From positions 1 to 64,000 of the forward strand of contig NW_026252145.1 in the NCBI RefSeq assembly GCF_025399195.1: a stretch of 64,000 nucleotides of DNA, written 5' to 3'. Each line of letters starts with the position of its first letter. The first letter of the stretch is position 1. The translations under genes were made by a program, and so were the position numbers. Of the stretch, positions 32,501-43,912 are shown in pieces. The notes beneath the pieces are model-generated. The model was given only the letters and a program-made list of their open reading frames with translations. It had not been told where the DNA came from and did not search any database. The stretch comes from Umbelopsis ramanniana AG. Its lineage: Eukaryota; Mucoromycota; Umbelopsidomycetes; Umbelopsidales; Umbelopsidaceae.

Positions 32501-32843
32501 ATAACTAACTAAGCTGAGCGACTTCAAGATATCGCCATGAGATTTGGAGAAAATACAACTATTTAGTGGGAAGTGCTTTGGACACTGGCTTTAATTTGGC
32601 AGTATTGGTAAGTTGAGGTGTTGATAATCTCGAGCATTAATATAAACTATGGCTAAAAGTAGCGTCACCGTGCTTAGTCGATCTTTATCTTCTTTTCTGC
32701 TGGAAAACAAGTCAAGATGCCAAACTGGTGGTAAGTAACCCTTGATGAATAGGCAAAACGCAAATGACCATTTGCTAACGGTTTATTCAATACTATATAG
32801 GGGTAACGACGCGGGCTCCATAGAAAAATGTTACGGAAAGTAG
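29519..32843 (+). CDS. Oligopeptide transporter, OPT family
   Basis: About 16 exons can be followed from the ATG at 29519 to the TAG at 32841-32843. The N-terminal ~75 residues are acidic and cytosolic. Family landmarks appear in order: EDRPEDLTITFR, SFSVLGAFITQLSWFR, NPGPFSLKEHVLIT, ERVYHPAAAIFFM, WEFLPEYIFPFLSSLAVICW, FVGSGIGGMGFLNFSLDWAN, PYYMLTIFASYASYISVFVY, FNELLFGYMAPG, and YLDGTLTDPNGQYSG with YSPLLYGFLVGAVAP. The last exon ends GNDAGSIEKCYGK. OPT proteins import small peptides or related compounds with protons across the plasma membrane; some carry glutathione or metal chelates. Several exons are shorter than 50 nt. The intron near 30331-30402 was placed by restoring the IAIATADIFFERVYHP sequence. 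Confidence 0.95.
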
Positions 32844-33210
32844 TGGATTCCATCTCGCTCTCCGAAGCACTGTACTTCGTATTTTACATATCCATCTACT
32901 TGATGGGGTTACATTCTGAGTTATTTGTACAATCATAATTAAACTGTATCATAACTCTTAACAGCCATGGTCATGGCACGTTATATGAGAACGAGCCATC
33001 CTTACTTGTATATCAAAGTTGATGATCAATACATCTTCAACCCTTGTCATATCTTTTTTCATACTATTTTTGATTTTATCTTGGCGATATCAAGCTGCGG
33101 TCACCTATGTAATGTAGCGTTTTTCAGTATCAATAGCTAGGTCAGGATGACCCCCATCCAATAGACCGATTGTCTACTTTTTATTGACAGCAAACCACTA
33201 CTGCAGTATG
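32844..33210. other. 3' region between convergent genes
   Basis: No gene or repeat is seen between the OPT stop and the convergent hydrolase stop; it must hold both terminators. Confidence 0.45.
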
Positions 33211-34092
33211 TTAATGACCGATGAATTGCGAGATTAGTTGATTAAAAACTTGAGGTTGATCAAGAAAGCAAGCATGTCCTGCGTTATCTATAGTAACTAA
33301 TTTACTATTGGGTATCAACTGTAAAGTCATTTGGGAACAAAGCGGTAGCTGAATACGGTCATCGTCAGCCTGAATGATTAAAGTTGGCTTCCTCAGATTT
33401 TTTAAAGTCTCAGTATTGTCCGAAACCCTTTTGCGCATTCCTTGAGAGCAGATGGGTTTCGTCGCAAGCATCCATCCAAGTGCCTTCATATAAGTATCCT
33501 GTGACAGCGGTTCCTTAGTGATCATTGCAACGAAACTCTTGAATCCTAGCATTCTTGTTTCATAATCGGTTGAAACAACAGTTGGGAAGATGGCGGTGTA
33601 ATTTGGATTCAAAGTACTTGGGCCCGGAATGCCAATCGAAGTAGAAGCATCGACATAGATCATATTGGCAACATTATCTTGACCTGCAACTCGTACGTAT
33701 TCGCTAATCACAACACCGCCATATGACCAACCGACTAGACTGACGTTTTTGAGATCCCATGCCTGAATGACCGACTGCAAATCCTGACCCCACTTGGTAT
33801 CAGAGTTATACGCGTCCAAGCTATCAGGAGCAGAAGACCAGCCATGGCCACGCATGTCGTATCGCACCATGTAAAACCTGTTTGTGAGATCATGATCGTG
33901 AAATTGATGATCGAACGCCAGACCGGCCTGAGCAAATCCATGGACAAATACTATGGCATGGCCCTTTGGGTCACCAGTAGCTTCTGAATAAAGTTTGATA
34001 TCGTCCGTCTGCGTATTTACCCATTTGATTTGGATAGCTTTCGCTAAGAGTAGGAAAAATGAAGATATGAGACAAGAAATAGAGAGACGCAT
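33211..34092 (-). CDS. Secreted alpha/beta hydrolase
   Basis: This intronless frame of 293 residues starts at the ATG at 34092; a TTG-only extension lies upstream. A signal peptide or N-terminal anchor (LSISCLISSFFLLLAKA) precedes the hydrolase fold. The oxyanion loop is VFVHGFAQAG, and the nucleophile elbow is GWSYGG with Ser about 123. The catalytic Asp is likely in QADDDRIQ and the His in NAGHACFLDQP near the end. YDMRGHGWSSAP is the typical strand-4 block. Such proteins include esterases, lipases, haloperoxidase-like and epoxide hydrolase-like enzymes. The substrate cannot be told. It converges on the OPT gene and diverges from the membrane protein at 34473. Confidence 0.88.
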   Translation of the reverse strand: MRLSISCLISSFFLLLAKAIQIKWVNTQTDDIKLYSEATGDPKGHAIVFVHGFAQAGLAFDHQFHDHDLTNRFYMVRYDMRGHGWSSAPDSLDAYNSDTKWGQDLQSVIQAWDLKNVSLVGWSYGGVVISEYVRVAGQDNVANMIYVDASTSIGIPGPSTLNPNYTAIFPTVVSTDYETRMLGFKSFVAMITKEPLSQDTYMKALGWMLATKPICSQGMRKRVSDNTETLKNLRKPTLIIQADDDRIQLPLCSQMTLQLIPNSKLVTIDNAGHACFLDQPQVFNQLISQFIGH

Positions 34093-34472
34093 TATTTCTC
34101 TAAAACTCGCCAAACCAAAGAAAATATGTCATGGCGTACCTCGGCTTGGTGAAAAGTTATGCATCCTGCACAGATTTGCTTTGGCCTTGATAGATGACTA
34201 AAATTTGATGGACGGTGGAAGCTTTAGCCAAGTAGTTGACGGACGGTAGAAGCATTAGCCAAGCCCTCTGTGAAAAATGTTTGAGTTATCACAGCAAACG
34301 TAACAGGTTTTTTTTTTTTGGTGGGGGGGGAGGAGGGTCCGCCTTTGTCGTCTGTCCCATATTGGGCGAATGTGGCTAAAATACATAATATTTTGCATGG
34401 ACAATTTGGTGAAATACTTTTTCTGTTTCGTTCTTTCGATCATCTTCCACAGTTTTTTCCATCCTATCTTGC
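34093..34472. other. Divergent promoter region with a homopolymer run
   Basis: It lies between two divergent genes. A short imperfect duplication reading 'ggaagctttagccaagta' / 'agaagcattagccaag' occurs at about 34218-34263. A T9 run followed by a G8 run sits at 34311-34330. Nothing else is recognised. Confidence 0.4.
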
Positions 34473-35366
34473 ATGGCTCTGACAGATGCAGAGTATCTGT
34501 CGGTGTATATTGCTGTGTTGGCTGCATGCTTTGCGCTATGTGTCAGCAGTACTTTTCAATCCATCGGCTTTCTTATGGAGAGAAGAGCAAAGCTGCAGAT
34601 CATATGCTTTATATGTTCTTGTTGTGGAGCAATTAACCTATGTATGTTGCTTTTTCTCACCCTGTTTCCTCCTGGACATTGCTGGTGGGTACCTGTCGGT
34701 TCACTCTTCTATCAAGCGTCGGTCATCAGTACAACCTTCCTCATGGTTTTTCGTGCCTCCGCTGTAATCACATTGACATCCTTAGCCTTTCGCCGATCCT
34801 TCTGGGTAATTTCTTCCGTCATTATTGCAGCGCAGATCGGCACTGGATTAGCAGTTTGCATCAGGGCAGCGCCTGTTCAGCTAGCCAACAATGCATGCTC
34901 TCCTGTTCTCCCTCCATATCTTACGGCTGGTTGGTACGGCACATTGATCATAGGCGGCGTGATCTTGACCGCCGTATTTTCCCATCAAATGATCAAAGCT
35001 CGCCGAACTCGTAAGGACTCGCTTCTACAAATCATCTTCATTTCATCTGCGGCTAGTGCTACACTATCTGGAATATCACAAGTTGTATTTTCTCTACTGC
35101 TCGTCCTGACTGTCATACCGCCAAAATACGATTTGATTCTGGTAAAATCAGATATGACTATCAACGTTTTGATTACAACCAACTTCGTTAAGCGTTTAAT
35201 GAGAGAGACCAGTAACAATTGTAATCGAAGTACTCGAAGCTCAGTACAGGTACTGCAGCTACCATCACCTCCTGTCAAAAGCTTGGACCGGCGGATGGAG
35301 AGTGGTCAATTAGACGCGATGGAATTAACCACCTTATCCCATACTTCTGGAGAAGCCTCTGGTTGA
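34473..35366 (+). CDS. Polytopic membrane protein (about seven helices), hypothetical
   Basis: This intronless frame encodes 297 residues. Hydrophobic segments lie at about residues 9-30, 43-65, 72-95, 108-130, 150-170, 188-210 and 215-235. A Ser-rich cytosolic tail of about 75 residues follows (SSVQVLQLPSPPVKSLDRR). The N-terminus is short with no cleavable signal. Seven helices with an exposed tail suggest a receptor-like protein, but no GPCR signature is present. The family is unknown to me. The ATG at 34473 is the first plausible start and is preceded by a pyrimidine-rich stretch. Confidence 0.7.
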   Translation: MALTDAEYLSVYIAVLAACFALCVSSTFQSIGFLMERRAKLQIICFICSCCGAINLCMLLFLTLFPPGHCWWVPVGSLFYQASVISTTFLMVFRASAVITLTSLAFRRSFWVISSVIIAAQIGTGLAVCIRAAPVQLANNACSPVLPPYLTAGWYGTLIIGGVILTAVFSHQMIKARRTRKDSLLQIIFISSAASATLSGISQVVFSLLLVLTVIPPKYDLILVKSDMTINVLITTNFVKRLMRETSNNCNRSTRSSVQVLQLPSPPVKSLDRRMESGQLDAMELTTLSHTSGEASG

Positions 35367-36210
35367 TAGCTATTCTGGAAATAGCCTCCATTAGTTGTAT
35401 ATAGTAACCAAATTTTGTAATTAAAAGCGGTAATTGTTCTTACATCTGATTGATTGATAGGATGAATGCATAACCTAAACATTTCGGGATAGAATAAGAG
35501 TTAATTTACTGCACTTTTTGATGCATGTGTAGTGGCGCTCTTTGTTTTTTTTGATTGGTTTAACTACAGTCCATTCAGACACTTATACTGTACATTTTCT
35601 ACAGCTTACTCTCACCGTTCTGTGGTTGCGTTCAAATTGTTATGGTTTTCATTTCATTAGCCTTTTGTTCTTTCTCGCCATTTTGAAACAATCCCCGCGG
35701 TCGACAATTTACCATAGTCAACTTAAGCATACTGTCTCAAAAAGGCCATGTTCGAGATGACTGGACAGGAAAAAAAGGAGATTTATAAAAACTAATTTTG
35801 GCAAATAGATGAGAATACCAGGACAGTTGCAAAGTTCCTTTTCTGGCATAACGGTAGAAAGGCAAAGTTCAATGACAGCTGCAGCTGAGACATGATGTGT
35901 CATCGGCAGGGCGTAGTGAAAAATAACAAACATACGATTCCATCGAACTCCGTTTTCCTGATCTTTTTCAATAAAACCTGGTCTCTCGTTTATCATCCAG
36001 TAGAAATCCGCAGTGCATTTATTAGAATCGAGCCGTCCATAGTTTAGGCAAAAATAGCCGTCATGTGAGAAATTCGTACAAAGTCCAAATATTACGTCCA
36101 AAGATTATGACAAAAAAATTAATTCAAAAATTCGTGCATAATTTAATCTAACTACAGTCGATTCAATTTGGTAAAACGCATGTACTCCATCTCTAGACAG
36201 TAAATTTACC
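35367..36210. other. Intergenic, no gene supported
   Basis: A 127-codon minus-strand frame at 35718-36101 lacks a recognised domain and a good promoter context. Nothing else is seen before the inverted repeat. Confidence 0.4.
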
Positions 36211-36432
36211 TTAGACCCTTCCTTGTGTCACTATTTGCGCACGTGATAACTACGGTGGTCCAAATTTCAGAATTGGAGAGATGGCCGAGTTGGTCTAAGG
36301 CGTCAGGTTAAGGCCCTGATCTCTTCGGAGGCGTGGGTTCGAATCCCACTCTCTTCAAATTTTTATTGGCTGTTAGTTTTAATCTAACGCTTTTGATTGG
36401 TTCGTTCAACTAGAGTAACAAAGTTTGATTGG
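36211..36432 (+). repeat. Left arm of a 222-bp near-perfect inverted repeat
   Basis: Comparison with the reverse complement of 36896-37117 shows equal length and only two mismatches by eye, one near each arm end. The arm contains a whole tRNA-Leu gene with about 64 bp of 5' and 75 bp of 3' flank. The two arms are separated by 463 bp of unique spacer. Confidence 0.93.
36275..36357 (+). tRNA. tRNA-Leu (anticodon AAG)
   Basis: The 83-nt type II tRNA begins GGAGAGA and ends TCTCTTC plus discriminator A, pairing as a 7-bp acceptor stem with one G-U. The anticodon arm is TCAGG-TTAAGGC-CCTGA, giving anticodon AAG. A long variable arm (TCTC-TTCG-GAG) fits leucine tRNA. The T arm is GTGGG-TTCGAAT-CCCAC. 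No intron is present. The internal A box (tggccgagttgg) and B box (gggttcgaatccc) are intact, so it should be transcribed by RNA polymerase III. A T-rich run just downstream can terminate it. Confidence 0.95.
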
Positions 36433-36895
36433 CTCTTGCCTCCAACTTTAACTGGTTGTAAATTTATGTTTTCTGAGAAATTATTTTTTTGCTGTAGAGC
36501 GTGCGGCAGTCGAGTTAAAGTCGTCACCATCGGAGCCAGCCTTCTTTACTTCCACATATACCCTGGTATGCTGGCTTTTTACAAGTAACCATTTTCAATG
36601 TTAACATCCCCTGCTGTACTTGTGGAAGTTCTTGAGGTTGCTACCCAAATTCAAAGGTTTGGTTATATACTTAAAAAGCCAACACAGTACGATAATAGTA
36701 ACAAGCGGTGAAATGCGTCACCTGCTTCATGACAAATGAATCAAAAAACCATGATGAGAGGAGGTTCGATATCGCTGGGAACGAATAATGCACATGAGTG
36801 CAATCTTTGTACATAGAACGAATCGTCCGCACGTCTATATGGGGCAAAACGACACTTCGCCCTGCAAATTACCAGTGGGAAAACTTCATAACCGA
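36433..36895. other. Unique spacer of the tRNA inverted repeat
   Basis: 463 bases between the arms carry no recognised gene. A 63-codon frame (36397-36588) spanning the left arm and spacer has no support. Confidence 0.5.
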
Positions 36896-37117
36896 CCAAT
36901 CAAACATTGTTACTCTAGTTGAACGAACCAATCAAAAGCGTTAGATTAAAACTAACAGCCAATAAAAATTTGAAGAGAGTGGGATTCGAACCCACGCCTC
37001 CGAAGAGATCAGGGCCTTAACCTGACGCCTTAGACCAACTCGGCCATCTCTCCAATTCTGAAATTTGGACCACCGTAGTTATCACGTGCGCAAATAGTGA
37101 TACAAGGAAGGGTCTAA
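36896..37117 (-). repeat. Right arm of the 222-bp inverted repeat
   Basis: Reverse complement of 36211-36432 with two visible mismatches. It carries the second tRNA-Leu gene, so the two tRNA genes point toward each other. Confidence 0.93.
36971..37053 (-). tRNA. tRNA-Leu (anticodon AAG), second copy
   Basis: Sequence identical to the copy at 36275-36357, on the opposite strand. All arms, both internal promoter boxes and the discriminator A are preserved. Identical flanks show that the copy arose by a recent duplication or is kept alike by gene conversion. Confidence 0.95.
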
Positions 37118-39101
37118 AGTATAGTATTCATATTGAGGCTAAATGGGAGCCTCTAGCTTATATAGATGCGACTTACTTTGGTATCATTTATTGCTTCTTA
37201 ATATAGTGTGGGAAAAATGGTATAGTGCTTTGCATCAAAATGAGTAATACTCTTTCATACTCAGGGGCATATTGGTACAAACGAATTATCTATTTCTTTC
37301 TGAAACCATCGATCTCTCTGAAAAGGGTTAAAAAAATTTAGAAACAGTTTTTTAAAGTCATCGAATTTATAAGAGAAAACTGAGATTGAGAATTTTAGGG
37401 TCGAGTGAGCTATAGTTATTTTTTACGGGCAAAACGAGAAATTGGTTAAAAGTCTCATTACGGTGCCTTCATTTAGCGGTCATTCTTTTTTAGACAACTC
37501 TACTGCATAAAAATATAGATTATACTGAAGCTAATTACATACGGAGGTTAATTTTTTCTTTAGACATCATCCGACCCGAAGAGACGGGTGCCATAGACAC
37601 ACTTTCAACATCAATTACTTCGACCAAAAGTGATCCACAATGCCCGCGCACGTACAAGCTCAATTAATCAAAATATGCGGCCATTTTGCACCGACTGAAA
37701 GAATCTATGAGCCTCAATCGATTGAAGACAGATCTATCGTACATTGGTGAAATACAATGTCGAAAGTGGAGAACTCAAGCTGCTGATAAACCGTTTACCC
37801 TAGGCTTTTCAATTGTGCGCTTTGTCGTATATTATTAATGTCTTTTCAATACTATATAAATTTTTTTATGTAGATGTGCATGATTGTTTAGGTGACAAGG
37901 GCTGTTGCGATTAGGCCTGACATTAGTCTCTCTGGCGATGTTCAACAGATTGTTCCATTCTGCCATTCCAGATGGTAATCGATACGGATCACACTGATTA
38001 AGTACACAGGCTACCAGAGTATAACTGCAGGAGATTGTGAAATCGAAAGAAGATGAAGAGAGGACAACGTTTACTTTCCAAGGTATGAACAGCTCATGAG
38101 GATCATTGCAAAAAGTCACGTGTAGAGAGCCACGAACAACAGAGTACACAAGTTGGCCAGGTAGCCTTTGTAGTATTCCTTGGCATTATTGTACGAGCCG
38201 AGTTGATAAGAGCTTTAGGGTATATTTGCTTGGTTGTTTCTTTCAGAAAATAACACATGGATAAACAAGAATATTGAAGCACGATCCAGGTGTCAAGTCG
38301 CCCCAACAATGAACTGTATAGCCTACAAAATTTTAGCTTCAACCGAATGGTTCACATCCAGCTCACACACGTTTCCCACACATTCGGATTTAACAAAATC
38401 GACATATTATATCAATGTCAAATAAGATGACCCGTCGAAATAGAAGAGATTTATGTAGTTATTCTTCAGTTGGAAGCCGGGACTGTATATTTTGTTGAAC
38501 ATGTAACATGGGGTTTCTGTCTAGTATGTTCAGATGGGTGACTTCCACAAGTATAATACTGCTTTGAGTAACAGCCGTAAGCCAAAGTAACATTGAAATC
38601 GATTTGAGCACAAATGAGTAATGTACACTTGGTTGAAATGTAAACGGTGGTATTCTTTGTGGATTATGTCCAGTCAGCAAATTTACAACATATGAAATCG
38701 TGCAAGTGTTGTACAAACGTCTCGGGTCAAACATGTCAATGCACATGGCGAAATAATGAACGGTAGTAAAATTGTCGTGGTTTGGCACCAACGTTAAGAA
38801 AGATTCCAAGTAGCTTCCATCATATTTTGTAACGAGCAATATTGCGAGTTGTTGGCATATAGTCCAGGAAAAGGAACATAGTCAAAGTATTCGGCTGTAT
38901 GCACAGAATAGTGGAGTAATAAAGAGGTTCCAACCGTTCAGGGCAATGCTAAACGAGGACTGAATGGTGTGGGTGTGACCAAAAAATGAGAGAATGTCAG
39001 CTTCAAGAAATTTCATGTGATGGTGCCCAATTTTGGGTCATTTTTCTTGACCAGCTCTGACTTTGAGGAAACTGCCACTTCTTCGCTTTCTTGCCTATCG
39101 A
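37118..39101. other. Region without a firm gene; cluster of minus-strand open frames
   Basis: Open frames occur on the minus strand at about 38839-38459 (127 codons, no ATG at its head), 38342-38103 and 38149-37835. They are rich in Cys, Ser, Leu and Asn and show no recognised domain. They could be exons or remains of one gene read right to left, but I could not join them with confident splice sites. A short plus-strand frame at 37639-37749 is also unsupported. The remainder is AT-rich and featureless. Confidence 0.35.
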
Positions 39102-40153
39102 ATGGACTCCAATGCATTCGATTTGACCTGGAGGAACTACTTTCCTTCAGCTTCCCAGCTTTGCATATGCATGCCATCTAGGCAAACTCAACCAATTCAG
39201 CTACCTCCAGATGAACCTGTACCTCAGGAACTATATAATCACCAGGCACAAATTCACAGAAAAAAAAAAAAGCGCCGACAAACGGACGAAGGCTACGTAA
39301 CCGGCCTTGAATCTGTTATAAGCACTACAACAACGGATACAGATCAGAGCGGGTCCCTATCTCGAGGGCGACGAGGGCGACGATCGACTCGCAAATCTAG
39401 AAGACGACATCCAACACACTCACAGTCTCAATTTTATGAAATATACCCAGAAGAGGATACAGAGGATGCACGTATTTTGGAAGACCAACAGGTAAATTTA
39501 AAGACAAGATAATGAAACTGATGAAGATATTGTTGTAATATTGACTTATGCAATAATATAGATGCCTCAGCTCATGTATGACCATAATCAACTGGATGAC
39601 ATGTCTTCAACTTCCGGAGGTTACCAAGAGCAAGAATATCCGCAAACGCATAATCCAAAAGCAGAAGCAGAAGCAATACAAGCGGCACAAACGCTGTTCA
39701 CTACAAAGTTGGTAGACTTGACCGACAAATTAACGTTCATAAAGGAGAATATGATGATTCGAAAAAATGAAAATACACCCGACAACCAAAAAATTTCATC
39801 AGCAGCAGCGACAGCAGCAGCTACCTTAGGAAAACAGCCTGAAGTAGAATCGTAAGTTGAACTGTATTTATCTCTTTTTGACCAATTAGGTGGCGTAAAA
39901 GCTAACTGAATGGATTTATTTTGCTAGTGATACAGAACTCGAAAGCAATGATCGATCCCGCGCGCGCTATTCACAACTTCAAAATTACAATGGCCTCCTG
40001 GATAATACTATTAATGAAAATGATACCCCAAACTATGCGGAAGAAGGCTGGTCGGAGCATGAAGAGACCCACGATCAAGAGGAACCAAGTGTTCCTGCCT
40101 CAGACCTCATCAATCGTGTCATGAACGTGGGCCGCAAGTGGTGGTCATCATAA
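39102..40153 (+). CDS. Hypothetical hydrophilic protein, three exons
   Basis: Exons 39102-39491, 39562-39851 and 39928-40153 join cleanly into 301 residues. No known domain is recognised. Residues about 55-62 hold a lysine run (HRKKKKRR). Residues about 88-110 form an Arg/Ser/Gly patch (SLSRGRRGRRSTRKSRRR) followed by an acidic stretch. The middle has an Ala-rich helix (KAEAEAIQAAQTLFTTKLVD LTDKL), possibly coiled coil. The end is acidic and closes on VMNVGRKWWSS. Charge pattern suggests a nuclear or RNA/membrane-peripheral protein, which is inference. It lies 183 bp before the Uso1 gene on the same strand. The ATG at 39102 is the first of the frame. Confidence 0.7.
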
Positions 40154-40336
40154 AAAATCTATATATCAATCCTATGTACTAAGTAATCTATTGTAACTAC
40201 GAACGTTCCTTTTTAGAGGCATAAAGCACTCGCAAATCAATGCTGGATTTTTATGATCACGTGTAACCTTACGGTTGGGTTTTATGGTGGCATGAGCGTT
40301 CGTACGCTATCTGAGTAGCTTTTCCCCTTTGTTACA

Positions 40337-43300
40337 ATGGATTTTCTAACTAGAGGTTACAATGCCTTTCTGTCGGATAAAGGGCAGCCTCAATCTGCTG
40401 ATGAAACAATCGACAAACTGGCTGACTGTGTTCAACACGCCACTTTGCTTGAGGATCGGAGGGCTGGCGTTCTTAGCCTAAAGGGTCTAGCTCGAGATTG
40501 GACAGAGGTATGGCAAGATGGACCGGCATGCCAGATGGGTTACTTTGAATCTAATCACATACTCTACTAGAAAGTGGGAGATAGGAGTTTAAACGGGCTC
40601 ATCAAAGTCTTGCACGAAGATTACAAGGATACTGACATTACGAAAGCTGTTTTGGAGACCATCAACATTCTGTGCACCGTCTCTGAAAAGGTAAAATAGC
40701 AGATAGTATCAGACTCAAAGAGGAAAGGAAAATGTATTCACATGCAGTTGTTAGTCAAAAGCATCGGGATATGCACTTCGCTTCACAGATCAATTCATTC
40801 AGGTACGATTGGCTTTTAGAGAGTTATTCTGGTCGTATCGTATATCTATAGCATCTAACGTATGCCTACAATATGTGTTTAGGACGCTAAAAATGTTACA
40901 ATCTTATTGGATATCTTGGAGGAATTCGATTTCTACGTTCGATTCAACACTGTCAAGCTTCTGGTCACTTTATTATTTAACCGTAGCGATCGAATTCAAG
41001 AATGCATTCTGACCAGCCCTATCGGAATTACACGTCTCATCGAACTGCTGGATGATAAGCGAGAAATTGTGCGAAACGGTAAGTATATGGGGGGGGGAAA
41101 CTGAATACACTTGGGGAGATCAACGCCAGTCCTAACGCAGATTTCCGACACAGAGGGACTTTTGCTTATGATTTCATTGACCGAAACGAATGCCGATATT
41201 CAAAAGATTGTAGCGTTTGGAAATACTTTTGAACGGCTCCTTGCAATCATCGAGGAAGAGGAAGGGATTTCAGGAGGAATCATCGTCCAAGACAGTCTTT
41301 CGTTGACTCACAATCTTTTAAGATATAATGTTTCCAATCAGGTATGTATCGCTAAAAGCTTTCATTGGTGGCATAGAGAATGGAACTAAAGTTGATATTC
41401 GTGGAATCAGAACTATTTTAGGGAAACCAGTTGTATCCAGCAAATCCCTGGCCTTTTAGGATATGTTGGAGACAGCAATGCTGAACATGTTCCATACTCG
41501 TACGAGGATTGGCCAACTCAGAAAGTCTCAAACACCATTCTTGTTCTCCAGCTCATTCGAATTCTGACAGAGCCTGCTGGTATCAACACTGCCGTCAACC
41601 AGAAGGTGATGGCTCAAAGTGGCATATTACTTCCCGTTATTCAACTAGCTCTCTGCTCTAATGCACCTCCGCGTGTCCGAACGGAAGCTTTGTATGCCAT
41701 TGGCTATTTGGTGTGTGCAAATGAGACGAATCAGACAGCTTTCATTAGAACCATGGTTGCCAACCAGCCTGATTTTACTACGCCTAACAATGATATCACA
41801 ACTCCTGCGAATGTTCCTCGGCCAGCATTAGTGTCTCTCATATCCATTGCAGCGGCTAGTGATACCCAAAGTCATTACGCACTATCTAGCAGGGCTGCTG
41901 CTGCTTTTGCTGCAACTTGTTGCATTGATGACAACCATGAAAATCAGTTGGTGTTGGCAGGAACGTTACAAAAGGTTCCTGAAGATAATGCCAATTCCAA
42001 GTTTACAGGTATGTGCATACTAGCGGTACTGCTTCATAAGGTGGATCATCTGATGTTTGATTGTTAGATAAACCTCATTCAGCTGGATCTCTCTTGCTTG
42101 AGGCTATTGAAAATGGGCACACAAACGAAAATGATCCATATTCTGCATGGTTTGCTTGTGTTATCTTGTCTCATATCTTGAGCGGAAATGAAAAAGCGAA
42201 AGAAGTTGCCGGTAGAGTAACATTCGGCGAGGAGGCAGAAGGTAGGAGCATAGCCAGTTGCTTATATGTACCTGCTTCTGTATACTTATTATACTGTGTG
42301 TAGGTGAAGAACCAGTGCCTTTATTACATCAGGTGATGGCAGCTTTGATGCTGTCGTCCAAAGAATCTCCTGCTGCTTCTCGAGCACCCATTGGATACCT
42401 TTGTCTGCTGTGTACTTGGTTGTTTGAGAGCTCATCCTCTGTTAAACAGTTTCTTTCCGAAGGAATTCACGTTCAATTTGTAAGTTGGTGTAGGCGAGGA
42501 TCATGAGCTTTAAAACCCGTGTATTAATAACACTCCGTATTTTTTGTACCTCCACAGTTAATTGAAGAGATGCAAAAAACGAACGTTGATCCCGTAATTC
42601 AGGGATTGGCAGCGTTCTTACTCGGAATCGCGTTCGAGTATGACGACGATAATGACTCTGCATTCAGCAGGTATGAGAGAGAGTGGATGTGGTAAACGTG
42701 AAATTTTTCTTCTGATCGTCTGTTTTACAGAGAAACCTTGAGAGACATATTGCTCAACCGTGTTGGAGCAGATCAATTCAAGAATCGTTTATCACGGCTT
42801 CGGGATTCCGCTGCTTTCATCAATGTGTCGAAGACCATGTATGTTTCTGCTGAAGAGGATGAGGCCTTCAATTTGAACGGAAGTTTGCCAATGCTGGTAC
42901 TGGATTACCATTTTGTCGAGCTGTTCAAGGAGTCATATGGTTCGTGTTCATGCGATGTCCAAAACAGTGCTTGTATATATACCTTTTACTGAAAATTGCC
43001 TTCTTGCAGATTCCATTCAGAGAGCCATCACTCGTAGTCCCAAGGCTGCGAAAACCAAAAATTTTGGTAAGTAGAAAGCATCCCTTGCAGGAAGACATAT
43101 CAATGTACTGACCTTTGGTTATATGATACAGGAGCTAATAACCAGTCATCAGGGAGCAATGAGATACAATCTTATAAAGATATTATCAGCAAACAAGATA
43201 ATGAAATCAAGAATCTGAAAGCACAGCTAGCTCAACTGCAGGGTCAAGTCCAGGCTTTGGTAAGTGCCACGCTTTGTATTGTATATCAGTGCCATAGGCT

Positions 43301-43622
43301 AAATTGCAGCTTCCACTCTCAACATGTTATGATCACAGACTACTGAAAAGCAGGCTGCCGAAGATGAGAAGAGAGAAGTAGAGGACAAATATCTTAGAGA
43401 GCAAGCGAGATTTGCCACTCTAGAGAAGGAACAAGAAGACTTGTTAGTTTGTATGGGTAAGTTGAAGAGCACTTCAATCGACACGAATAACGTTCACTGC
43501 TGATTCATCCTATTATAACAGGTGAACAAGATATGGACATCAAAAAGTATAAAGATAGACTCAGGTCACTAGGACAAGATGTAACAGACAACGAGGAGGA
43601 AGAAGAGGAAGAAGAGGAGTAA
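40337..43622 (+). CDS. USO1: General vesicular transport factor Uso1/p115
   Basis: About 13 exons encode roughly 790 residues. The N-terminal armadillo-like head begins MDFLTRGYNAFLSDKGQPQS and includes the p115 blocks DRRAGVLSLKGLARDW, FDFYVRFNTVKLLVTLLFNR, GLLLMISLTETNADIQKIVA and LSLTHNLLRYNVSNQ. Later come VLQLIRILTEPAG, DPYSAWFACVILSHIL and MVLDYHF-type Uso1 head-2 sequence (LPMLVLDYHFVELFKESY). A coiled-coil tail follows from about the IISKQDNEIKNLKAQLAQLQ segment. The protein ends in an acidic run (DNEEEEEEEEE), as in p115. It tethers COPII vesicles to the Golgi with SNAREs and Rab1/Ypt1. The tail is short compared with budding-yeast Uso1 and closer to animal p115. Head-domain introns are numerous and small. 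Confidence 0.95.
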
Positions 43623-43912
43623 TGAAAGTAGTCAAGCATTTTACCTTGGTTATGTTATTAAAATTTTAAGCTTGATGTCTGCGTGAATATAATATGGAGT
43701 GACTTGAAGCCGAAGGGCTGAACCTTGATAATGAATGTTCCATAATTTGACAGCCATCACCGTAAGTGCCAACAAAAGTAAATACATGTACCGAGCGGGA
43801 TTTCTCTTATATCTTTGTTCTTTATAAACTTTTACAAAAAGCCATTTCTACATTCTAGCACAGAAACAACTGCGACATGCATACTCCTTGGTCTTTTGCT
43901 CTCCACATGGCG

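Noticed and set aside
35718-36101. 127-codon minus-strand frame
   Set aside because: No recognised features and no promoter or splice support.
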